From positions 1 through 40,516 of the forward strand of contig CAIJVU010000043.1 in NCBI GenBank assembly GCA_903824185.1: a DNA stretch of 40,516 nucleotides, written 5' to 3'. A program made the position numbers and the translations under genes. The DNA comes from an uncultured Hyphomicrobiales bacterium. Lineage in GTDB: Bacteria > Pseudomonadota > Alphaproteobacteria > Rhizobiales > Beijerinckiaceae. A model generated the notes under the pieces. It ran no database searches and had not been told where the DNA came from. It saw nothing but the letters and a program-made list of their open reading frames with translations. Positions within the stretch are counted from its first letter, which is position 1; every line of letters starts with the position of its first letter. This document shows, in pieces, positions 34,427-40,516 of the stretch.

Positions 34427-35439
34427 GGCGTGTGGGACAGAGGCTCGGTCAAACGCTTGATAAGCATGGCGCGTGTGACATTGTCGGCGCGGGCACTGAA
34501 ATTGAGTGCCATGCGATGTTTGAGTACAGGTTCTGCCAAAGCGATGACATCATCAAGACTGGGGGCAAGACGCCCTTGTAAAAGCGCGCGCGCCCGCACC
34601 GCCAGCATCAAGGCCTGTCCGGCGCGCGGACCGGGCCCCCAAGCGAGATGGGATGTAATTTCCTTGAGCCCCTCACCGGGGCGGGCGTGCCTGACAAGAT
34701 CAAGGATGGCGGTCACAACAGTCTCGCCCACCGGCATGCGCCGGACCAGTGCTTGGATGGCCATCAGGCTTCCTGCCTGCATCACCGTCTCAGAATGTGT
34801 TTCGCGTCCCGATGTGGTTTCCAGCAAGATGCGCCGTTCGGTGGCGGCATCGGGATAGGTGATGTCGATTTGCAACAAAAAGCGATCAAGCTGTGCCTCT
34901 GGCAAGGGGTAGGTGCCTTCCTGCTCGACCGGATTTTGGGTGGCGAGCACATGGAAGGGGCGGGGCAGATGATAGCTGTGTCCCGCAATGGTGACGTGGT
35001 GTTCCTGCATGGATTGCAGCAAGGCCGATTGGGTGCGGGGACTGGCGCGGTTGATTTCATCGGCCATCAGAAGTTGGGTGAAGACAGGCCCTTTGACAAA
35101 GCGAAAATGACGCTTGCGCTCGGCGTCCTCGTCCAGAATTTCGCTGCCCAAAATATCGGAGGGCATCAGATCAGGTGTAAATTGGATACGCTGCATCTGC
35201 AGCCCCATCACATGTCCCAAAGTTTCGACAAGGCGCGTTTTGGCAAGGCCGGGCACACCGACGATGAGGCCATGACCGCCCGCAAGCAAGGTGACGAGCG
35301 TTTGTTCGATCACGCTTTCCTGACCAAAAATCTGATGCCCGATGGCCTCTTTGACCGCCATCAAATGTGTGATGGCGTCCTCGATCTCGATCGGGCCAAT
35401 GCTTTGATCATGGGTGTCATCGGAAGAATGTGTGTGCAT
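34423..35439 (-). CDS. moxR: MoxR-family AAA+ ATPase
   Basis: The 338-residue protein is a MoxR AAA+ ATPase. Walker A is GVPGLAKT (61-68) and Walker B is LLMADEIN with Asp127 and Glu128. The sensor/loop stretch ATQNPVEQEGTYPLPEAQLD is diagnostic of the family. A C-terminal lid domain follows. MoxR proteins act as chaperone-like remodelers that mature vWA-containing partners, and three such partners follow in this operon. The ATG is preceded by an AAGG about twelve bases upstream. A gap of 132 bp separates it from the small gene upstream, so a separate promoter for the MoxR block is possible. Confidence 0.95.
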   Translation of the reverse strand: MHTHSSDDTHDQSIGPIEIEDAITHLMAVKEAIGHQIFGQESVIEQTLVTLLAGGHGLIVGVPGLAKTRLVETLGHVMGLQMQRIQFTPDLMPSDILGSEILDEDAERKRHFRFVKGPVFTQLLMADEINRASPRTQSALLQSMQEHHVTIAGHSYHLPRPFHVLATQNPVEQEGTYPLPEAQLDRFLLQIDITYPDAATERRILLETTSGRETHSETVMQAGSLMAIQALVRRMPVGETVVTAILDLVRHARPGEGLKEITSHLAWGPGPRAGQALMLAVRARALLQGRLAPSLDDVIALAEPVLKHRMALNFSARADNVTRAMLIKRLTEPLSHTP

Positions 35440-35571
35440 CTTAAAAAAGGCCTTTGAAAATTACGCCTTAGCATGGACAGGCGCAGACAGGCTGGCAATC
35501 TTTTTCTGTCTCCATACCCATAAAAAGCATGGACGTTGTAAAGCGCTGTGCTTGTGTTCGAGCTTGAGGGA

Positions 35572-35892
35572 TCAGTCGGCGCTGGGGAGGCGGCGCATGG
35601 TGAATTCAATCAGCCCGTCATCAAGTTCGCGCCACCATTCGATTTCCGTCATATAGGCGGCTTTGGGAAAACGCGAAAACCATTCTTGTGCTTTTTCCCG
35701 GGCTTCGGCGCGCGGTAAGGTAAAGGTTTCGCGCCGCCAGCGATCCAAAAGGCCAATGCCTGCCTTTGACGGCGTCGCATCATCGCGGCGTCGCGCCAGA
35801 CGCTTTGCGAGATCGGTCGGACGATAGTCTCTTTTGGCGATCATCCGCGCGGATTTCCTGTCAAAATGGCGGTTTTGAAGCATGAAAGCCAT
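35572..35892 (-). CDS. Conserved-looking basic protein, unknown function
   Basis: This protein of about 106 residues (start MAFMLQNRHFDRKSARMIAK) is rich in Arg and Lys in its first half and acidic at the end (MTEIEWWRELDDGLIEFTMR). There is no helix or signal peptide. It sits between the CCA-adding enzyme and the MoxR block on the same strand. The frame is open back to a TTG at 35943, which would add 17 residues, and a second ATG lies at 35883. I do not recognise the family. The position hints at, but does not show, a role linked to RNA or to the downstream ATPase. Confidence 0.7.
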   Translation of the reverse strand: MAFMLQNRHFDRKSARMIAKRDYRPTDLAKRLARRRDDATPSKAGIGLLDRWRRETFTLPRAEAREKAQEWFSRFPKAAYMTEIEWWRELDDGLIEFTMRRLPSAD

Positions 35893-35943
35893 TTTATGCT
35901 CTTGATTGGCAAAAAGGGAGTCTAATTGCTGTGCGGCGGGCAA

Positions 35944-37218
35944 TTAATTTTTTTCTTGGTTTACAACGCCAAGCAGCAGGGCTTTTTGAGCGGCGGGATC
36001 AGCGGGGAACCCGCTCTCAATCCAAAGGGTTTCTATTTTTTGAAGCAATGCGCCCAAATGGGGTCCGGCTTTGACGCCCAAAGCCAGAAAATCAGCGCCC
36101 GAAAAGGGCGAATGGTCAGGCAGGTCGACTATGAGCTTTTCATGCTCCGCGAGCGTGGCCTTGTCATGGGTGTGATGGGAGGCTTTTAAGGCAAGGGCTT
36201 CATGCGCGATCTCACGTCCATGCCGAAAGGCCCATAATTGCCAAGATGTTTTATGGGGCTCCTCGTCGTTTGCCATGCGCGGCGCGGTATTCAGGGCCTT
36301 CAGAAGATCGGACAAATGTTTGGTTTGCACATTCGATAAGCGTAAATCTGTCTGGCAGTGAGCAATCATCTGCTCATCAGGCCAGAGCAAGGTAAACAAC
36401 CGCACCATAGGCGTTGCAGTAGGAAACAGTTCCAGCACATGCTGCAAGCGTTCGACTGTTGCGCGGGCGGGTAAAATGGTTTTTAGCAGGCCATGTTCCT
36501 GCATGATGGTGATGGTTGCGCAGGCCTTACGGGCCATCAGCACTTTAAGCCATTCATGGCCGATCCGCTCACGCGACAGCGTGCTTAACCCGTCTTTGAG
36601 TTCAAGACAGGCGGCAAGACCCTCAGGGTCGATCGTCTCTTGCGCGTAATCGGCAAAAAATCTGAAAAATCGTAAGATCCTCAGATAATCTTCGCGAATG
36701 CGCGTTTGGGCATGACCGATAAACCGCACATGGCCTTTGCGCAGATCAGTCAAGCCAGACACAGGATCAAAAACCTGTCCGGTGTGATCGGCATAAAGCG
36801 CATTCATGGTGAAATCACGCCGCTCGGCATCCTCAACAAAGGATTGGCTATAGGCAATGGTCGCACGCCGTCCATCCGTCTCGATGTCTTTGCGCAAGGT
36901 GGTGACTTCGAAAGCGTGGCCCTGTTTGACCAGTGTCAGCGTCCCGTGCTCCAAACCGGTCGCAACGCTTTTGATATTTGCGGATTGCGCGCGGGCCATG
37001 ACCTCTTCAGGCCGCAAGGTCGTTGCCAAATCCACATCCACCACGTCCCGATCCAGCAATGCATTGCGGACAGCCCCGCCGACAATCATGGTGCGACCAG
37101 CCTCGTCATTCAGCAAGGCCAGCAGCTCCTGTACATCCGGACGGGAAACGACGGCGTTCAGGCGCGTTTTTTCGGCACCGGTTAAAGCAGGCATTGGCAG
37201 GGGTTCGACCGGCCTCAT
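35944..37218 (-). CDS. cca: CCA tRNA nucleotidyltransferase (class II polymerase-beta family)
   Basis: This 424-residue class II nucleotidyltransferase adds or repairs the tRNA 3' CCA end. The head domain shows IVGGAVRNALLDRDVVDVDL, in which DVDL supplies the catalytic Asp pair. ERRDFTMNAL is the neck signature, and LTDLRKGHVRFIG and REDYLRILRFFRFF follow. No C-terminal HD phosphohydrolase motif is visible, so it is the short type. The start ATG overlaps the DUF6111 stop by four bases. A poly(A) polymerase role is a formal alternative. Confidence 0.94.
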   Translation of the reverse strand: MRPVEPLPMPALTGAEKTRLNAVVSRPDVQELLALLNDEAGRTMIVGGAVRNALLDRDVVDVDLATTLRPEEVMARAQSANIKSVATGLEHGTLTLVKQGHAFEVTTLRKDIETDGRRATIAYSQSFVEDAERRDFTMNALYADHTGQVFDPVSGLTDLRKGHVRFIGHAQTRIREDYLRILRFFRFFADYAQETIDPEGLAACLELKDGLSTLSRERIGHEWLKVLMARKACATITIMQEHGLLKTILPARATVERLQHVLELFPTATPMVRLFTLLWPDEQMIAHCQTDLRLSNVQTKHLSDLLKALNTAPRMANDEEPHKTSWQLWAFRHGREIAHEALALKASHHTHDKATLAEHEKLIVDLPDHSPFSGADFLALGVKAGPHLGALLQKIETLWIESGFPADPAAQKALLLGVVNQEKN

Positions 37219-37469
37219 TTGAAATGTCCCGGCACTAACACGCCATTTTCCGTATGGGCGGGGACATAGGCGCCGGTGTCACGCGGCGCCACCATGCCTT
37301 CATACAGAAAGGACAGAGTGGCCAACATCAAGCCCGCCATGAACAGGGCAATGGCTTTGCCATTCCAATGCACCTTGTGGCGGGGATCACGTTTTGTGAT
37401 CAGCAGAAACAGCACAAAACATAGGCTTGGGCTGAGGAAAATCAATAATTCTTCGATAAACAGACGCAT
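37215..37469 (-). CDS. DUF6111 small membrane protein
   Basis: The 84-residue protein has two hydrophobic helices (about 4-23 and 40-58) and a Gly/Pro/His-rich tail. Size, topology and position between a Nudix hydrolase and the CCA-adding enzyme match the DUF6111 family of alphaproteobacteria. No function is known. It starts three bases after the Nudix stop and overlaps cca by four bases. Confidence 0.8.
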   Translation of the reverse strand: MRLFIEELLIFLSPSLCFVLFLLITKRDPRHKVHWNGKAIALFMAGLMLATLSFLYEGMVAPRDTGAYVPAHTENGVLVPGHFK

Positions 37470-37472
37470 GGC

Positions 37473-38156
37473 TTATATCATCCGTTCATAAAGATTTTTC
37501 AGGATTCCCGCCGTCACGCCCCAGATATAATGCTCTTCATAATGCATCACATGATAGGTGCGCCATGCGCCACGCAATTCACGGGTGTGGCGTGCATGAT
37601 TGGAGGGGTCCATCAGGAAAGAAAGGGGCACATCAAACACCATGTCGACCTCGGACGGATCGGGTGTCAAAGTAAAGCCGTTTTTGATGGTGGCTACAAC
37701 TGGCAAAATCCGAAAGCCGGTGCCGGAAAGATAGGGGTCGAGATAGCCGATGGGCGTGATGAAAGAGGCGTCGAGGCCCACCTCCTCTTTTGCCTCGCGA
37801 ATTGCAGCGGCCACGGCGCTGTCATCCTCAGGATCAATTTTTCCGCCGGGAAAAGCAATTTGTCCCGAATGGGTGCGCAGGTTGGACGCCCTGCGTGTGA
37901 GCAGAACACGGTAGTCGTCTTTGTCCTCGATCAGGCCAATCAGCACGGCTGCGGCGCGGTGTTTGCGTCCATCCGGCGAGGCCATTAAAGGCGCGAGATT
38001 ATGATCCCCCAGACTTGGAAAATATTTCGGGTCAAACAAAGCCTCGGGCGGATTGAGGGTCAAGCGTTCTTTGAGCCGCTCAGTAAAATCAGGCGGCGTG
38101 ACGGAAAAGGGCGGCCCTTGGTGTGTTTGAGGTGAGGCGTGATTATGCGAGCTCAA
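37473..38156 (-). CDS. CoA pyrophosphatase-type Nudix hydrolase (NudL-like)
   Basis: The 227-residue protein carries LTRRASNLRTHSGQIAFPGG, the UPF0035 signature of coenzyme A pyrophosphatases, followed by a standard Nudix box (GKIDPEDDSAVAAAIREAKE then EVGLD). It probably cleaves CoA or acyl-CoA to phosphopantetheine and 3',5'-ADP. The start appears to be a TTG at 38156, which lies 14 bases inside the DUF1285 gene and has GAGG nine bases upstream; the next in-frame ATG is too deep in the conserved region. Operon position after DUF1285 and before DUF6111 is the usual alphaproteobacterial order. Confidence 0.9.
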   Translation of the reverse strand: MSSHNHASPQTHQGPPFSVTPPDFTERLKERLTLNPPEALFDPKYFPSLGDHNLAPLMASPDGRKHRAAAVLIGLIEDKDDYRVLLTRRASNLRTHSGQIAFPGGKIDPEDDSAVAAAIREAKEEVGLDASFITPIGYLDPYLSGTGFRILPVVATIKNGFTLTPDPSEVDMVFDVPLSFLMDPSNHARHTRELRGAWRTYHVMHYEEHYIWGVTAGILKNLYERMI

Positions 38157-38757
38157 GTTTGTCTGCCTCGATCATCGGGAAAAAATGGGTGCCTGAGGAC
38201 ACGCCAAACCAGTCGGTTCCAGAAAGCGCGCGTGTCTGCCCCAGCTCCACCAAATCATAATAAAGCGGACGGCTCAACCGTGCATAGAGATTGCGCCTGA
38301 CATGCAGTGCGGGACGCATCTGCCCATCGGCTTGGGGGGTGAAGTGCAGTGGATGGTCCTCGCCCGCACTGATCACATCATCCACATTGGTGCGGAAGAT
38401 CAGCTGGTCTTGCCCATTCTGGCGGCTAATCTGCATTTCAACCGCTATGAAAGGCAGGTCTTCGACGGTGATGCCGATTTTCTCGACCGGCGTTTTCAGG
38501 AAATAGCGTCCCTCTTCATGCCATAAAATCGAGGCGAACAATTTGACAAGGGGCGGGCGGGTGATGGCGCTGCCTGCATGGATCCATGTCCCATCCGCTT
38601 TAATGGTCAGATCCATCATGCCGCAATCGGGTGGGTTCCATGCCTCAAGCGGGCGTAAAGCCGCGGGTTCCGCTGCCAGAAAGGCCGAAAGCTGGGACAG
38701 ATCAGGCATGGGTCTCGCTACAGTCATCGGTTGCACCAAGCCCAATGGCTCCATCAT
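38143..38757 (-). CDS. DUF1285 protein
   Basis: The 204-residue protein matches DUF1285: an N-terminal stretch NPPDCGMMDLTIKADGTWIH, LFASILWHEEGRYFLKTPVEK near the middle, and RNLYARLSRPLYYDLVELG followed by FFPMIEAD at the end. No helices or signal are seen. It is the first gene of the long minus-strand series and must follow its promoter, in the 69-bp gap after hemF. The function is unknown. Two adjacent ATGs (38757, 38754) are equivalent starts. Confidence 0.88.
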   Translation of the reverse strand: MMEPLGLVQPMTVARPMPDLSQLSAFLAAEPAALRPLEAWNPPDCGMMDLTIKADGTWIHAGSAITRPPLVKLFASILWHEEGRYFLKTPVEKIGITVEDLPFIAVEMQISRQNGQDQLIFRTNVDDVISAGEDHPLHFTPQADGQMRPALHVRRNLYARLSRPLYYDLVELGQTRALSGTDWFGVSSGTHFFPMIEADKLELA

Positions 38758-38805
38758 TCATCTGTCTTATGTAAGCCATGTATTGGCAAATGAAAGTGCG
38801 AGAAT

Positions 38806-38823
38806 GGTTTTTTCCATAAAACC
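38806..38823 (-). terminator. Weak hairpin downstream of hemF
   Basis: GGTTTT and AAAACC are separated by six bases just after the hemF stop. The stem is short and AT-rich; it may be a weak terminator before the DUF1285 promoter. Confidence 0.3.
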
Positions 38824-38826
38824 GGA

Positions 38827-39726
38827 TCAGGGCCAACGCACGCTTGGCGGCATCGAGGACAGGATCGAGTCGACATTGCCGCCCGTTTTCAGCCCGAACA
38901 GGGTGCCGCGGTCATAAAGCAAATTAAATTCGACATAGCGCCCGCGCTGCACCTGCTGCTCGTAGCGCTCAGTGTCCGACCAGGGCTTTTGCCAGTTGTT
39001 GCGGACAATCTGCGGATAAATCTCGGCAAATTGGCGACCGACATCCTGTGTGAAGGCAAAATCGGCGTCCCAATCCGTGTGATCGAGGTAGTCGTAGAAA
39101 ATGCCGCCGATGCCGCGCGGCTCGTTGCGATGCTTGAGGTGAAAATAGTCATCACACCATGCTTTGAATTTGGGGTAATCAGCCACCGCGTGGCGTGTGC
39201 ACACCGCTTCCATCGCAGCATGAAAGGCGATGGTGTCAGGATCGTCTTGGCTGCGGCGGGCATTGAGCATCGGGGTTAAATCGGCACCGCCGCCAAACCA
39301 GTTTTTGGTGGTCACCACAAAACGCGTATTCATATGCACGGTTGGCACATGCGGGTTCCATGGATGGGCGATCAGCGAGAGACCCGTGGCAAAAAAGCGC
39401 GGATCATCGGCAGCGCCAGGGATTTGTGCTCGAAATTCCGGTGCAAATTCGCCAAAAACGGCGGAAAAATGCACGCCGACTTTTTCAAAAACCCGACCAT
39501 GCATCACAGCCATGGTGCCGCCGCCCCCCGGCTGTCCGGTGGTGTGGTCTGTCCGTGCCCAAGGCGTGCGGACAAAGCGGCCGGGGGTGTTGGTTTCGGG
39601 CGCGAAAGGACCGGTGCTTTCGTCTTCCAATCCTTCAAAAAGACCGCAGATATGGTTTTGCAAGGAGCCAAACCAGTCTTGAGCATGTTTTTTGCGGGTT
39701 TCGAGCATGGTTTGGGGATCCTGCAT
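38827..39726 (-). CDS. hemF: Oxygen-dependent coproporphyrinogen III oxidase
   Basis: The 299-residue enzyme converts coproporphyrinogen III to protoporphyrinogen IX with O2 in haem synthesis. Family signatures are clear: [58 protein letters not shown] and the C-terminal [19 protein letters not shown]. Length is typical. It starts four bases after the trmL stop, so the two form an operon. Its neighbourhood with petA links haem supply to the cytochrome bc1 complex. Confidence 0.97.
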   Translation of the reverse strand: MQDPQTMLETRKKHAQDWFGSLQNHICGLFEGLEDESTGPFAPETNTPGRFVRTPWARTDHTTGQPGGGGTMAVMHGRVFEKVGVHFSAVFGEFAPEFRAQIPGAADDPRFFATGLSLIAHPWNPHVPTVHMNTRFVVTTKNWFGGGADLTPMLNARRSQDDPDTIAFHAAMEAVCTRHAVADYPKFKAWCDDYFHLKHRNEPRGIGGIFYDYLDHTDWDADFAFTQDVGRQFAEIYPQIVRNNWQKPWSDTERYEQQVQRGRYVEFNLLYDRGTLFGLKTGGNVDSILSSMPPSVRWP

Positions 39727-39730
39727 GGTG

Positions 39731-40222
39731 TTATCGGGTCAGGCCGTCTGAAGGGACGGGGAAGGAGCGGGTCTGGCGCAAGGCTTCGCCCAAAATCATG
39801 GCGGCGGCAACCGCTACATTGAGAGAGCGCATTCGGGGATTGAGGGGGATGGTGATTCGGACATCCGCCGTTTCGTGAACGGCTGGGGGGACGCCCGCAC
39901 TTTCGCGCCCCATCATGATGATATCACCCGCCTGATAGCTGATCTCGTGATAGGGCATGGCAGCCTTGGTGGTGGCGAGGATCAGTCGCTGGCCGTTTTG
40001 TTTGCGGGCTGCATCAAAGCGCGCAAAAGAAATGTGCCGGATCAGGGTCACGGCGTCCAAATAATCCATACCCGCCCGCAAAAAGGATTTATCGCTTGTG
40101 GGGAAGCCCGCCGGCTCGATGAGATGCACGGGAATGCCCATACAGGCCCCAAAACGCATCAAAGTCCCTGCATTTTGCGGGATATCGGGCTCATAAAGGG
40201 CAAGGGCCAAAGGGGCTGTCAC
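39731..40222 (-). CDS. trmL: tRNA (cytidine/uridine-34 2'-O)-methyltransferase TrmL
   Basis: The 163-residue SPOUT methyltransferase has the TrmL pattern: [20 protein letters not shown] at the start, [12 protein letters not shown], and the knotted C-terminus [20 protein letters not shown]. It methylates the wobble ribose of tRNA-Leu isoacceptors. I set the start at the GTG at 40222 because AAGGA lies seven bases upstream and the length then matches the family; a TTG at 40261 would add 13 non-conserved residues. It is cotranscribed with hemF and divergent from petA. Confidence 0.94.
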   Translation of the reverse strand: MTAPLALALYEPDIPQNAGTLMRFGACMGIPVHLIEPAGFPTSDKSFLRAGMDYLDAVTLIRHISFARFDAARKQNGQRLILATTKAAMPYHEISYQAGDIIMMGRESAGVPPAVHETADVRITIPLNPRMRSLNVAVAAAMILGEALRQTRSFPVPSDGLTR

Positions 40223-40463
40223 ATCAAATTCCTTGGGACAGGGTGCAGAAATTGTGTCCAAAATGCGGAATATTCGTAATCCGAACTATAGACAAGCCGT
40301 CATAGCCATGCGAAACACGCCGCCGCGGGACTTTTTTCACCGTTCTCTGTCCTATGGCACAAGAACGGGTTGTTTTCGGAAAAAATGGCCCGACTGAACG
40401 AAACTTTGCCCGGCAACGCACCTACCGCCGCGCTGCCCGGTTGAGAACGCGAGGATAACTGAC
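40223..40463. promoter_or_regulatory. Divergent trmL-hemF / petA promoter region
   Basis: This 241-bp gap must hold the promoters of trmL-hemF and of the petA operon. I see an 8-bp palindrome GAATATTC at 40268-40275 near the trmL side and GAGGA eight bases before the petA GTG. No confident -35/-10 pair is visible. Confidence 0.4.
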
Positions 40464-40516
40464 GTGGCCACAACCGCTGTCGAGCCAACACGGCGAGATT
40501 TTCTTTTTATTGCGAC
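40464..40516 (+). CDS. petA: Ubiquinol-cytochrome c reductase Rieske iron-sulfur subunit, 5' end
   Basis: Seventeen codons are visible from a GTG at 40464: MATTAVEPTRRDFLFIA and onward. RRDFLFIAT is the twin-arginine N-terminus typical of alphaproteobacterial Rieske proteins, which are exported folded by the Tat system. GAGGA sits upstream of the GTG. The location, divergent from trmL-hemF, is a common alphaproteobacterial arrangement and supports petA. The 2Fe-2S domain lies beyond the window, so the call rests on the N-terminus and context. Confidence 0.8.
   Translation, partial: MATTAVEPTRRDFLFIA

Noticed and set aside
1-40516. Mobile elements, CRISPR arrays, phage or toxin-antitoxin loci
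   Set aside because: No transposase, integrase, spaced repeat array or recognisable toxin-antitoxin pair was seen. Gene content and order look like stable chromosome.

Overview
The window looks like an ordinary chromosomal segment of an alphaproteobacterium, most likely Hyphomicrobiales (Rhizobiales)-like. The evidence is the divergent trmL-hemF / petA junction at the right edge, an mbfA-type membrane ferritin gene preceded by a near-perfect Irr iron-control-element palindrome, a short PutA next to a divergent Lrp-type regulator, and DUF6111 and DUF1285 genes beside a CCA-adding enzyme. Coding density is high. I see no IS element, phage gene, integrase, tRNA, rRNA or CRISPR array. Genus and species cannot be read from the sequence.

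Left third (1-13.4 kb). A 5' fragment of an unknown gene lies downstream of a PutR-like regulator. PutR is divergent from putA (proline to glutamate), and the AT-rich gap holds a 10-bp direct repeat spaced 31 bp. An acetate-uptake operon (DUF485 and actP) follows. It converges on a two-gene minus-strand unit of a cNMP/CBS/DUF294 signalling protein and a DEDD exonuclease. Next come a TRAP permease pair without a visible binding protein, a membrane-anchored alpha/beta hydrolase, a class III CoA-transferase and a small membrane protein.

Middle (13.4-28.6 kb). An agmatinase-family ureohydrolase is followed by a polar amino-acid ABC importer (binding protein and two permeases, no ATPase), with a 14-bp hairpin after the binding-protein gene. 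Then come the two subunits of a methylcrotonyl-CoA-type carboxylase, the K+ transporter Kup (converging on a strong bidirectional terminator), an EmrB/QacA-type MFS exporter, two small membrane-protein genes, a metallophosphoesterase, mbfA, a Nudix hydrolase and a GNAT acetyltransferase. The theme is uptake and breakdown of amino acids and short acids (proline, acetate, guanidino compounds, leucine) plus ion homeostasis.

Right third (28.6-40.5 kb). A long minus-strand gene string reads DUF1285, CoA-pyrophosphatase Nudix, DUF6111, CCA-adding enzyme, small unknown protein, MoxR AAA+ ATPase, DUF58, BatA/DUF4159 protein and a vWA-like membrane protein. Most junctions overlap or are a few bases apart, so two closely packed operons or one long one are likely. 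The MoxR-DUF58-DUF4159-vWA block is the least understood system here. It is a recurring but functionally undefined module, not a new discovery. The window closes with trmL-hemF on the minus strand and the first codons of petA (Rieske protein of the cytochrome bc1 complex) on the plus strand.

Nothing here is clearly a wholly novel system. The most useful new observations are regulatory: the Irr box at mbfA, the PutR-type repeats, competing leader hairpins ahead of the acetate operon, and phased repeats upstream of kup.
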